From Bryoerythrophyllum caledonicum (lineage: Eukaryota > Streptophyta > Bryopsida > Pottiales > Pottiaceae): a stretch of 64,000 nt of DNA. The stretch covers positions 19,573,105-19,637,104 of the forward strand of contig OZ020523.1 in NCBI GenBank assembly GCA_963971425.1. The letters run 5' to 3'. Below are positions 22,578 through 33,011 of the stretch, piece after piece (positions within the stretch are counted from its first letter, which is position 1; the number at the start of each line of letters is the position of its first letter). The notes beneath the pieces were generated by a model that worked only from the letters and a program-made list of their open reading frames with translations, did no database searches and was not told the DNA's origin. The translations under genes and the position numbers were made by a program.

Positions 22578-22969
22578 GAGCATCTCCACCCCAAGACGGA
22601 GAACCACCAAATTGGAGTTTTGTGAGGTCAAAAAGTTGCACCCATCACCTCAAAACGGGGAAACTTTATAAAAATTTAGAAGTTTTGGTGCATGGCACAC
22701 CAAAATCTCTTTGGATGGGGGGAGTGCGCCATTTTTTGATGTTGGTGACACACCCATACCCTCGCGACACGTGGCACCATGTCATTGATGTCGACACGTG
22801 GCGCCGTGTCATTGGTGGCGGGAGGTAAAAGGTCAAAGCATTATTTTGGGTAAAAAAAATTTGGAGCTTGGGGTGGAGCCAAGCAAGCACCAAACCCTAA
22901 ACCACTCCTGGCGTGAATTTTTTTTTCCGTCCTAGCGTGGAAAATTCCACGCCAGGAGTGGAGATGCTC
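22578..22969. mobile_element. PIF/Harbinger (Tourist-like) MITE, 392 bp
   Basis: The termini are GAGCATCTCCACCCC (22578) and the complement of GGAGTGGAGATGCTC (ending 22969). They are flanked by TAA on both sides (22575-22577 and 22970-22972). GAGCATCTCCA ends with a 3-bp TAA/TTA duplication are typical of PIF/Harbinger-derived MITEs in plants. The inside has two CGACACGTGGCxCCxTGTCAT-like units near 22765 and 22792 and no coding capacity. Confidence 0.8.
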
Positions 22970-23005
22970 TAACAGTGGGATCACAGAGAAACTTCACACC
23001 CTTGA

Positions 23006-24735
23006 CCCCTAAAGGCTCAAGTGTCCCTTGAGGGACGATTTTGATTTCGGGTAGGTTCCCTAAAATTCGAATAAGTATATTCTATTTTTAACTTTTACAC
23101 TAGATTTTCCGTGATAAGAGCTCCATGGAGATATTTTTGGATTCATGGTTTGAAAGTTAGTACCACTCACAGTTAGAAATGGGGACTTCGGAGTTCGGGC
23201 AGCTCCAAAATTTTGCTAGAAGTCTCTATTAATCCCTAAAGGACCGATGTCCCCTCGGGGGACGTTTTGAGTTTGGGTAAGGTACCACGTTCACAATTCT
23301 AGGCATTATTTTTTGAGGTTTTTTATTGAATGGCCAACTTTTGATTAGCTTTGCGTAGACACAAATATCATAGAATTCCGACTTACGGTTCAAAAGTTAC
23401 AATTTATTTTCACCTACATATACAAATAGTGCAGCAGTTTAGTGTGACATATCACAAATACTATCACCAAACTTTAATAACTTCTAAATTCAATAGAAAT
23501 TCGAGTTTTTGTCCATTTAAAAGAAAGAAAATGTCCTCTCGGAAAAGAAATTGAGATCTTTTCATCAACCGTACGGATTTGTGAATTTCAAATATTTGAG
23601 AAGGATATGATATATGCAAAATATAAAGTGTATTGTTGATTCTCGGCACATAGGTGCATTGCAGGATTTTTTAGGACATCTTCTACACCTTTTCTACTTC
23701 TAAAATTTGGTGCACATGTGCCTAACATGATCCTTTTCAAGTTAAGACAATAAAATCACGGCCCGTAGTGCAAAAAGTTGCCATAGAAGGTGGTCGAAGT
23801 TTGTTGAAGGTGTATAGTATGACCTGAAAAAGAGATTGTGTCGCACTTCAAAGGCTAATATCTTTCAATTCGTGCGGTCAAACTTACCAAAAATTTCACC
23901 ACACACTCTCATACAAGTCTAGTACAAGATCCTACGGTTAAATTTTCAAAAAAATGATTTTGTATCATTTTATGTTGAATGCGCTGAAAATGGCCGTTTT
24001 GGAGTGTTTTTGAGGAAAAATTGCCTTGGTCCTTTAGGGGTTAACATTGAGATTTTCCATTCATGTAGAGAATTTTACCGTCTTTGAAAATGTCAGAAAA
24101 TAATTCTTGTCTTTAGTGTTAAAATACATTTTAACTCAAGTCAAACATTTTTACACATTTCGGGCAAGCGGAGAAAAAAACTTCTTCTTTTCTACATAAA
24201 ACCTAGAGATCTTCATATTTTTCACCTTTTTTTTCTTTCTACCACAATATGTGGTGTAAACCTTCTTATTGACCATTTAGATTATCATTTTAAAACATAT
24301 TAAATTCTCAAAAAAATAGACTTTGAATTGACAATTTTTGAACCTTCCGCTCCTTGCATACTTGTTTTGAATATGCTACACCCCTTCTCTACCTCTAAAA
24401 ATTGATTTTTAAGGAACCAACATCATGCTTCACACAACGGTAAAAGATATAGACCTGGTGCAGTGCAAAAATCTAATACCAAGTGAAGTCAAAGTCGGCT
24501 GATCCACTCAACACAGGGAAGAAAATGAACCATTTATTTGACTTCAAACACTATAATCTTTCAATTTGTGCAGTCAAAGTCTATGAAATTTTGTGACTAT
24601 GTTGCTTAGTAAGTCTTAATGGAGATCCTACAGCCAAAGGATCAATATAAGGTTTTCTTTCCTTCCTTACTCATTGCACTAAAATCAACAATTTTGAAGT
24701 TTTTTTGGTGTGAAAATGCCTTGGACCTTTGAGAG
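23006..24735. mobile_element. TTAA-family (piggyBac-like) element, outer copy of a nested pair
   Basis: It begins CCCCTAAAGGCTCAAGTGTC after TTGA (expected TTAA) and ends in CCTTGGACCTTTGAGAG, followed by TTAA (24736-24739). The internal blocks are in family order: AAGAGCTCCATGGAG, CTCTATT(AA), GAGATTTTCCATTCATGTAG, CTTCTTCTTTTCTACATAAAACC, CCGCTCCTTGCAT, GCTGATCCACTCAACAC and TTTCAATTTGTGCAGTC. The inner element at 23233-24040 interrupts it. Without the insert the copy is about 0.92 kb, close to the 945 bp of the fullest copy. It has no open reading frame worth naming, so it must depend on a transposase encoded elsewhere. Confidence 0.75.
23233..24040. mobile_element. TTAA-family (piggyBac-like) element, inner copy of a nested pair
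   Basis: It is flanked by TTAA at 23229-23232 and 24041-24044. The ends are (T/C)CCCTAAAGGACC and its complement GGTCCTTTAGGGG. Joining the outer sequence across the insertion gives CTCTATTAACATTGAGATTTTCC, which matches the uninterrupted family sequence near 25455 (CTCCATTAAATGTGATATTTTC). That shows insertion exactly at a TTAA. The inside has CAATTCGTGCGGTCAAAC and other family blocks but is more diverged from the 945-bp subtype. Confidence 0.8.
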
Positions 24736-24779
24736 TTAAGGGCGAGTCCCTATGCTACACCCGACCCGACGAAGTCACT

Positions 24780-25060
24780 GTTGCAAGGATCTCTATATTT
24801 TGGTTGCACAAGGTATTTTGGAGAGGTGGGTCCTCATCTTAATAGCACCCTCTCAATTTTTTGGCCATCTCATTTCACGAGATCCGAAGGCTTTTTGTAC
24901 AATTTTGGAGGGTAAATTTGAGGCGTACAACCTCAAATTATCTTGAAAGGACCCGCTATGCTTTAAATAGTCTTCCAATTCAAAAATAAAATAGGGGCTA
25001 GGTTTTACCCGTACCCTGCTTGAAATATATCGTGCTACCAAAATATATAGATCCTTGTAG
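24780..25060. mobile_element. Small inverted-repeat element related to the 25858-26128 family
   Basis: The terminal arms are TGCAAGGATCTCTATATTTTGGT (from 24782) and the complement of ACCAAAATATATAGATCCTTG (ending about 25055). The inside carries the same blocks as the 25858-26128 element (AGGCTTTTTGTACAATTTTGG, TTCAAAAATAAAATAGGGGC). The termini differ from that family, so one element may have lost or exchanged its ends. No coding capacity was found. Confidence 0.55.
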
Positions 25061-25230
25061 CAACCCCACCTGAAGAATGTGGGGAAGAAAAAGGCTAAAG
25101 TAGGGTCACTTCCATGTGCTTGATCCGTCGGCTATTTAAATCAACTCATGCTAAGGTGGCTTTCAAGAGCATGTTCCCAATAGGTTATCAACAACAAATT
25201 GCCGAATCAAGTAGGCGCACACCACCTTAA

Positions 25231-26390
25231 CTCCTAAAGGCCCAAGACTCCCCTTAGGGGACTTTGAAGATTTAGGCGGGTTCCTTTGGTGTCAATTTAT
25301 AACATTCATTTTTGAAATTTAGACTATAGATGGACATTACTAAAAGCTTCATGAGAGTACAATTTTTTCCTAAATATGACATTTCATGAAAACATTATAG
25401 TGTTTTAAATTTCAAATGGGGAGAGCGAGCAGTTCGGGTAAATCTAAGAACTTTTGCTGAAACACTCCATTAAATGTGATATTTTCAATAGTAGCAAGTA
25501 ATATTATTTCTTTTTATATTGTCAAAAAAAATCTTGTGTATAGTGAAAAATAGCATATTAACCTAAGTCATACATTTTCACACATTGTCACACATTGTAG
25601 GGCAAGGTACCCCAAAACTTCTTCTTTTCCACATAAAACTTAGAGATATTAATACTTTATAAATTTTATTTTTTCAACTACAAGATGTGGTGTAAACATT
25701 CCTATTGACCATTTGGACTATCATTCTAAAAGATATTTTGTACTCAAAAATATAAAACGTGAATTAGCAATTTTTGAACCTCCACTACTTGCACAATTGT
25801 TTTGAATATGCTACACCCCTTTTCTACCTCTAAAAATTGGTGTACAAGGAAATAGCATGGCCAGGGAAAATTGACCCCCTCGCTGGGACTTACCCGAGGT
25901 GGGCCACAATGTGGTGGGGCCTTATTTTGTTTTTGGATGGGGTCCTATTTATAATAAAGGTGGATCCTTGAGGGCAAACAATGGCTGTAGGCCTCAAATT
26001 TTTCAAAAAAAATCCAAAAAAAGCCTTTGGACCCCCCAAAATAAGAGGGCCAGAAAAACGACCCCATGCAATTGATACAGGGCCTACATCGGGGAAGTCC
26101 TAGCGAGGGGGTCAATTCGCCCTGGCCAAAATAGCATCATGATTGACATGATGGTAATAGATTTAGACCTTGTGTAGTGCAAAAACTTAACAACAAGTGA
26201 ATTCAAAATCAGATGATCCACTCAAGGCAGGGAAGAAAAAGAACGGTTTTACTTACTTCAAACACTATAATCTTTCAATCCGTGCGGTCAAGGTTTATGA
26301 AATTTTGTGAGGATGTTACTTAATGAATCTTAATTGAGATCCTACGATTAGATGAAGAAATACTAATGATAAATAGCTACAATTAAAGTG
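25231..26390. mobile_element. TTAA-family element, right end lost, carrying a nested small element
   Basis: It starts CTCCTAAAGGCCCAAGACTC after TTAA (25227-25230). Family blocks follow to AAATTTTGTGAGGATGTTACTTAATG and GATCCTACGATTAGA near 26345, after which similarity ends without a terminal repeat. The 271-bp element at 25858-26128 is inserted within AAATAGCATCATG. Confidence 0.7.
25858..26128. mobile_element. Small inverted-repeat DNA element, 271 bp, with an 8-bp target duplication
   Basis: The termini TGGCCAGGGAAAATTGACCC and, complemented, TGGCCAGGGCGAATTGACCC are near-perfect inverted repeats, extending to (T)GGGACTTACCC/GGACTTCCCC. The flanks AAATAGCA (25850-25857) and AAATAGCA (26129-26136) are identical, and the empty-site sequence AAATAGCATCATG is recognisable in the host TTAA-family repeat. 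Eight bp suits hAT and 9 bp (if the end is set one base inside) suits Mutator-like elements; the ends do not decide between them. It is non-coding. Confidence 0.8.
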
Positions 26391-26424
26391 GATTATTAAA
26401 CAACATTTCTATCAACTAGTATTA

Positions 26425-26671
26425 AAAAAACTGGCGATCATAGCTTGATGTCGGTTCCGCTCTGACATTATCATGACTGCCATGCGGCACCTTCATGGCA
26501 AATAGTGTGCAGGGTCCCTTGAAGTCAAACGCGGAGGCATCACCACAAGTTCAAATAATGTGATGGTACGTGTTGACAAATGGCAACTTGTATATATTGA
26601 ATACTACACTAGCTTAATGGCAGAGAGTGATACTTTTGATCTCAAGAATTTGCTGACTATCATTCAATGTG
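26425..26671. repeat. Arm B' of the inverted repeat (partner 15730-16033)
   Basis: It runs from CTGGCGATCATAGCTTGATG to TTTGCTGACTATCATTCA in reverse complement to arm B. The plus-strand frame gives EVKRGGITTSSNNVMVRV, QLVYIEYYTSLM and NLLTIIQ, differing from arm B at only a few residues. No start codon or continuation is visible. Confidence 0.55.
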
Positions 26672-26720
26672 AAAAACACGCCTTTGTTTAAGGTTGGATG
26701 ACCGATAAACACCAACTTAA

Positions 26721-27665
26721 CCCCTAAAGGACCAAGTGTCCAAAACGGGCTTTTTGAAAATTCGGTCAGGTTCCTATGTTGTCAATTTCAAACATTCATC
26801 TTTGAAATTCTTACCATAGAAGGGCATTACCAAGACCTTAGTGGGAAAACAATTTTTTCCTAAATTGGACGTTTGATGAAAAAGTTATAGGGTTTTTAAT
26901 TTCAAATGGGGAGGGCAGGCACCTCGGGCACCTCCAAAAACTTTTGATAGGACACTCTATTGAAAGTGAGATTTTCAGTACTCGCAAGTAATATTATTTC
27001 CCTTCATGTTGTCAAAAAAAAGTTCTCGTCTTTAGTGGAAAATAGCATACCAACCCAAGTCAAACATTTTCACACATTGTCACTCATTGTCGGGCAAGGT
27101 ACCAAAAAAACTTCTTCTTTTCCACATAAAACCTAGAGATCTTCATATTTTTCACTTTTTATTTTTTCCACAACAATATGTAATGTAAACCTTCTTATTA
27201 ACCATTCGGATTATCAATAAAAAACATATTAAGTTCAAAAAAAATTAAAGTGTGAATTAACAAATTTCGAGCCTCCACTCCTTGCACACTTGTTTTGAAT
27301 ATGCTACACCCTATCTCTACCTCTAAAAATTGGTGTGTAAGGAGCTAACATCATGCTTAACAAGATGGTAATAGATTTAGACCTTGTGTAGTGAATTTTT
27401 TTGACACCAACTGAAGTCAAAGTCAGCTGATCCACTAAACGCAGGGAAGAAAATGAACCATTTGCTTGACTTCAAACACTATAATCTTTCAATTTGTGCG
27501 GTCAAAGTTTATGAAATTTTGTACATGTATTACTTAATAAGCCTTTATTGAGATCCTATGGTCAGAACTAAAAATAAAAGTCTTTGTTACCTTCTTTATT
27601 CATTGCACTAGAATCCATTAATTTTGAAGTGTTTTTGGTGTAAAACTGCCTTGGTACCTTAGGGG
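26721..27665. mobile_element. TTAA-family (piggyBac-like) element, fullest copy, 945 bp
   Basis: It is flanked by TTAA at 26717-26720 and 27666-27669. The left end is CCCCTAAAGGACCAAGTGTC and the right end CCTTGGTACCTTAGGGG, an inverted repeat of about 17 bp with one extra base. TTAA target sites together with ends that begin CCC are diagnostic of the piggyBac superfamily. The internal blocks define the family: AGTCAAACATTTTCACACATTG, GGGCAAGGTACC, CTTCTTCTTTTCCACATAAAACC, GCCTCCACTCCTTGCACAC, TGAATATGCTACACCC, GCTGATCCAC and TTTGTGCGGTCAAAG. No coding capacity, so it is non-autonomous. Confidence 0.85.
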
Positions 27666-27858
27666 TTAAGCTTGCTGACCTATTTATAGCGTTTGTATAC
27701 GTGGTAAGAATTATTTTGGGAATTCAAACTAGGATTTCATGAATATTGCAATTGTCGTGACCATTTATTTCTTCATATTGAAATTGCTACAAATTTTTTA
27801 AGTGGATAGTAAGCTGTGACCCATTCTCGACATACAAAACTCTCTACTTCCGCATTAA

Positions 27859-28980
27859 CCCCTAAAAGCCCAGGCATTTTCCCTCATGAAACACTCCAAA
27901 ACTGCCATCATCAACAAGTGGCAACGAAATTTAACATTAAAGTCTAATTTTAGACTTTTAACCGTACAATCTTAAAATAGACACGTGTATGAACTTAAAG
28001 TACAAATTTGGTTGCAATCCACTGCACGGATGTGAAGATTATAGCGTTTGAAGTGCAAAGAAAAGTATTTTTCCCCCCTTGCCCGGCAAGGTCAGCCTAC
28101 TTTGACTAGGTATATCTTCTAGTTTTTACATTGAAATGTGATCAAATCTTTTACCAATATGACTTATATGCTGTTAGCTATTTGTGTGCAAAATTTGAGG
28201 TCAATTCGAGGGGTAATAGATGTAGAAATATACACTTTAGTGAAAGGGGGTACAAAATGTTGACAATTACTACGTAAGTGATATGAAATTGTTTGTATCA
28301 TACAAGTTGTTGCATTTGAGAATCCCAATGGTGGAAACTTTCAGTTTATTTTTTCACTAATTTTAGAAAAGGAAACGACTAAAAATAGTAAAATCCATAA
28401 TTTTCATGAATATATGGAATAAATAAAGCATTATGGGAAAGGGCAGTGCTTGAAATTGGGTGGCCAATTTGACCCATCGTTGACCGCCCCCGCAGCTGGA
28501 CGGGGCCCGCCAAAAAAAAATAAAAAAAATTGTTTTTTTTTTTTTTTTTTTTTTTGGCAGGCGCGCTTCTGGCGTGGGGTGCTGGCAGGCCAGCTAATGG
28601 CTGATTGTTTGCTGTTTTTTTTAAAATTATTTCAACAACCCTTTAAATAATTTTCAATGCTTTTTCTACTTGGACTTCGTGCATAGAAGTCTGGATTCCT
28701 TTCCTCACCCTTTTTGTCCCAAAATTCTGCCCCTTTTTTCTCCTCAAATTGCATTGGTTGACATGGCTGCCCCTATAGTCCAGAGTCCCCATTTTGACCT
28801 TTGAAGGCTAATAACTTTTGAACCAAAAGTCCAAAATCATATTTGAAAAATTCCCCATATAGATTTCATCAAGGACTATGTAGTGTAAAATTTTCATAAG
28901 AATCGGAGTATTTTTTCCACTCAAAGGTACATGCCCAAAATCCCAAACGTACGTGGTACGTACACTTGGGCTTTTAGGGG
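27859..28980. mobile_element. TTAA-family (piggyBac-like) element, 1,122 bp subtype
   Basis: It is flanked by TTAA at 27855-27858 and 28981-28984. The ends CCCCTAAAAGCCCAGGCATT and the complement of CACTTGGGCTTTTAGGGG match over about 15 bp. Internally it keeps GCACGGATGTGAAGATTATAGCG-like blocks but is otherwise a distinct subtype. A G/C-rich insert with a long T run (about 28445-28600) may be a further nested sequence. It is non-coding. Confidence 0.8.
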
Positions 28981-29209
28981 TTAAGTTGTGCTAATGACCA
29001 CTTGTGCAAGAGACTAAAAACTGAGAGCTTAGAACCGATTATAAACTGACACCCAATCATAACTGACTTCCTAAAATTTCGGAAATGGGGTGGGCGGTTG
29101 GTGGTTTTGGCCCACATAAGATTCTTGGTTTTGGGGTTTGTGGTGGTGATAGGTCATCCAACCTTAGATCACATTTCTTTTGAGAATATAGTCAGCTTCT
29201 TTAACATCA

Positions 29210-29858
29210 ACATTTGTTACAAGAAGAAGAAGAACTTCGGTCTCTAGAAGGAGGCCGACGCGAATAAAGTGTTTGTTCGTCCCACACCCAAGTCTATGTC
29301 CATCGAACATGGGTTAGTAGTATGAAACTACTTTCATCTCTCGAGGGTAGACACTATGTACCACATAACAAATAACGAGGAACAATGAACATTTGTTACA
29401 ACAGTCAACTCCCTTTAGAAGAAGAAGAACTTGGGTCCCCAACGGCGATCGGTGTGAATATAGTGTTTGTTCATCCTCTTTACTAAGCCAATGGCCATGG
29501 GACATAAGTTAGTGTAACAGAACTACTTCCCACTTTCAAGAATAAACACTTTTCTACACTAAGTGTTTCCCTACTCAAAATTGCCTTAGAGACAAAGGGT
29601 ATGTCATCCCCCTCCAAAGGTCTTTTTGGGTACCCATACAACAAGGTCTCCATCTCCCTTTACATCAACATTTGTTACAACAATCAGCTCCCTTCACAGA
29701 AGAAGAAGAAGAAGAAGAAGAAGAAGAACGCCGGTCCCCAAATGGAGGTCAGTGTGAATAAAGTGATTGTTTGTTCCACCACTAAGTTCATGTCCACCGA
29801 GCATGGGTTAGCACCCTTTACAATAATAAGCTCCCTCCACAATGATAAGCTCCTTCTA
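29210..29858. repeat. Repeat region with GAA/AAG microsatellite, three related units
   Basis: Three direct units share a (GAAGAA)n block, a GAATAAAGTG or GAATATAGTG block and a (A/C)CATGGGTTAG-like block (near 29230, 29420 and 29700). The third unit has the longest GAA run (29698-29727). Related sequence occurs near 39450-39560 and 62930-63080. A CATTTGTTACAACA-GCTCCCTT motif recurs before each GAA run. No gene is recognised. Confidence 0.5.
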
Positions 29859-29859
29859 C

Positions 29860-30124
29860 GGATTTCTCTAATTTGGGGCTACAAGCATTTGGAAGAGGGG
29901 GGTGGGGTAAAACATGGCCCCTATTTTATTTTTGGATAAGGACCTATCTATAGCAAAAGGGGGGCTCCAAGGGTAATTTGGAGCCACATGCCCCAATTTT
30001 GCCAAAAATAAACTAAAAAAGCCTCTGGACCCCTAAAATGAGAGGGCCAAAAAATGAGAGGGTGCCATTAAAATGAGGGCTCACCTATCCAAAGATGCTT
30101 GTAGCCCAAAATTTTAGAAATCCC
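29860..30124. mobile_element. Small inverted-repeat element related to the 25858-26128 family
   Basis: The arms are GGATTTCTCTAATTTGGGGC followed by TACAAGCATTTGG on the left and, complemented, the right-end block CCAAAGATGCTTGTAGCCCA followed by AAATTTTAGAAATCC. The inside has the familiar GGCCCCTATTTTATTTTTGGAT, GAGCCACATGCCCCAATTTTG and CTCTGGACCCCTAAAATGAG blocks. No clear target-site duplication could be assigned, and there is no coding capacity. Confidence 0.6.
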
Positions 30125-30139
30125 CCCCTTTACAACGGT

Positions 30140-31525
30140 CAAGACTCAGCTCCTTCTAGAAACATGGTTGTTATAACACATGCTGTTTTAACAAACAAAG
30201 CTGTTGTAAAGGGAGTCGATTGTATTGACATCATAAGAATTTACCGTAACCTCCTTGAAAGTTGAACACCTTTTTGCCTAATAAAAATTTAAGTTAGGCG
30301 ATATAGAAAGTAATGTTTTGAGCTTAGATACCCTTGAAAAATAAATAAATAAAGTTAGCCTCAATGAAATAGTGTTCACACTTCATAGAATCATATTGTG
30401 TGATTTTTATATACGACGGATGTGTTGACCCAAAATACTTAAATTGCTTAGCATAGAAGGCTTTCTTGGTTGTGACTTTTGAGTATATTAGGGTTTTCAT
30501 TGGATACTGCTAACTTCTAATATTCTAGAAAAATTAGGTAGGGTCAACTTTATTATTTTACATTGTAATAGAGAAAAGTGAGCAACACTCCCTCCAATAA
30601 AATTTCTTTTTATAACATCCTTAGATGCACCATCATAACCCTGCAACAACCAAGCCTACGATCGTGGTATAAACCCCAATTTTCATTCTATTGTGTACTC
30701 TTGTTCTTCATTAGATATAAGTGGAAGGTTTTTGTTTCAAATTTTAGAAATGAGATCACTTGTCTTTCTTATGTCACAAAAACTCACAATTTAATTGTGA
30801 AAATTTGAAGATATTGTGATTTTTGAACAAAAAGTGAAGAAAATTCATATCAAATACAAATTACGATTAAAATTTGAAAAGTTCACCAAAGGTGTACATT
30901 ATAGTGCCAAAACTTTTGTGGAAATGAAACGTAAATAAGAGTATTAGCCAATCGTGGATATAGGACATAAGTTCTATTCACAATAACTTATCAAAATTTA
31001 CGTATATTTCAAAGTTTCAAATTGGAATGGATACAAGACTTCATAAGCTTTGTTTCATTGGCAAGACTCAAATTCAAAATATTTCATTTTGATGGCTTGA
31101 ATTCATATCTATGGCAAAAGCTACAAGTCTCAAAAATTCACTACATTGATCCTATCCCAAACATTTTCTACTTTAGATTTCCTCACCAAGGCAAGTTTTA
31201 TCATCATCTTATGCTTACATATTCAAAGAACTCTTCAAAAAGAATTGGATGAAAAAAATTGTTTAGATCAATCATCATTCGAGATGTTGTCCGTGAAGAC
31301 ATTTTTTGGGATATTTAGAGCATCCGCAACGAAGGTCCGCCTAATGAGCATCTGGGCAACTGACCGGGTGAGTATGCAAAAAAGCTCCTCAATGGCCTCA
31401 GCACAATGAGTGGATGGCGCCAGGCCTTGCAGAAAACACTCATATCATAGCCAAAATGGAAATCGTGCAATGCTTTGTCTAGGTGTACACTAGTGTGTTG
31501 GTATCCTTCAGATATTAAGGGAGGT
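30140..31525. repeat. Arm A' of the inverted repeat (partner 505-1850)
   Basis: It is the reverse complement of 505-1850 with scattered differences. Landmarks are CAAGACTCAGCTCC-TTCTAGAAACATGG near 30140, TTAGGCGATATAGAAAGTAATG near 30295, CATTTTTTGGGATATTTAGAGC near 31300 and GTGTACACTAGTGTGTTGG near 31485. No coding region can be supported; the short frames of 76-87 codons are AT-rich chance frames. Confidence 0.6.
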
Positions 31526-31569
31526 TGAAGTAACAGGAAACTTTTGGCTGAGTGAGGGGATCTCTTTAA

Positions 31570-32495
31570 CCCCTATATTTCCAAGAGTTCCCTCATGGGA
31601 CTCTAGAAGGTTCGGGCAGGTTCCTATGGTGTCAATTTATAATAGTTTTCTTTGAAATTTTTAATGTATATGGACACTTCTAAAAGCTTTGTGTGAGTCC
31701 AATTTTTTCCTAAATTTGACATTCAATGAAAATGTTATAGGATTTTGAAGTTCAAATGGGGAGAGCGGGCAACTCGGGCAACTCCAAAAACTATAACTAG
31801 GACACTCTATTGAATGTGATATTTTCAATAATAGCTAACAATATTATTTCCTTTCATATTGTCAAAGTCTCTTGTCTTTAGTAAAAAAATAGCATATTAA
31901 TCCAAGTCAAACATTTTCACACATTATCGCACATTGTCGGGCAAGGTACCAAAAAATTATTCTTTTCCACATTAAACTTTGAGATCATCATAATTTTTAC
32001 TTTTTATTTTTTTAGCAACATTATGTGGTGTAAACCTTCTCATTGACCATTCGGATTCTCATTCTAGTTTATATTATGTTCATATTAAGTTCACAAAAAA
32101 TTAAAACTTGAATTGATAGTTTTTGAACCTCCACTCCTTGCACAATTTTTTTGAATATACTCCACCCTCCCTAGACCTCTAAAAATTGGTGTACGACAAA
32201 CTAATATCATGCTTAACATGATGGTAATGAATCTAGACCGTGTGTAGTGCAAAAAGTGGACACCAAGTGAAGTCAAAGTTTGTTGATCTACTAAACGTAG
32301 GGAAAGAAAATGGACACTTTTCACTACTTCAAACACTATAATATTACAATCCGTGCGGTCAAACTTTAGGAATTTTAAATTGTAAGTTACTTAATGAGTC
32401 TTAATTGAGATCCTACGGTTAACACTAGAAGTAATAGTGTTTTGTTTTGTCCTTACTCATTGCACTAAAACGAGCAGTTTTGAAGTGTTTTGTGG
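31570..32495. mobile_element. TTAA-family element, right end lost
   Basis: It starts CCCCTATATTTCCAAGAG after TTAA (31566-31569). Family blocks follow in order (TCTTGTCTTTAGT, GGGCAAGGTACC, CCTCCACTCCTTGCACAA, CAATCCGTGCGGTCAAAC) up to GTTTTGAAGTGTTTTGTGG at about 32495. The expected terminal CTTTAGGGG and TTAA are absent, so the end is truncated where the sequence upstream of the kinase gene begins. Confidence 0.65.
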
Positions 32496-33011
32496 TATGT
32501 GCACACTGGTGCCGTGAGGACGGTGCGGATCTTGTCAGGGGCGAAAGACTGTCAGCTTACTTTAGCCACATCTCACACACTGAACTTGCCTGCACTAGCA
32601 GCTGTAGATGCTCTAACGGTTACACTTTAGTGTGTCGAGTTTGTCTGTAAATCCACTGTTACACATGCTCATATAATCACGGGTATCACTAGAACATGAC
32701 TGCAGTCTAAATTTAGCTTAGTATATTGGTGAAAACATATTAGTAATGGTCTCTGTCTGCTAATTTGGACCTGCAAACTTGTAGTCTACCCTAGACTCTG
32801 AAGGTTCAAGCACCGCACGACGTCTCAATCCGTGTACTAGAGGTGGTTGTGCATGTTGATGGACGATATACGATCCGCCAGTTTGAAGACTATTCGTGTG
32901 CTTGTTAGCTGGTGTTGTTGTTCACGTGAGATTATGCATTAACCATGGGAAGTGCAGATTTTGAGTGGTAGCAGGCCGGAGTTTGGATTCAGCAATGAGA
33001 AGTTAGCAACG

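Noticed and set aside
15060..28990. CRISPR-like array
   Set aside because: The many short repeated blocks belong to dispersed TTAA-family copies of about 1 kb, with no regular repeat-spacer pattern.
32952..33011. Upstream extension of the lectin kinase from position 32952
   Set aside because: Position 32952 is GTG, not ATG. The signal peptide begins directly after ATG 33012, and an ATG slightly upstream (32945) runs into a stop.
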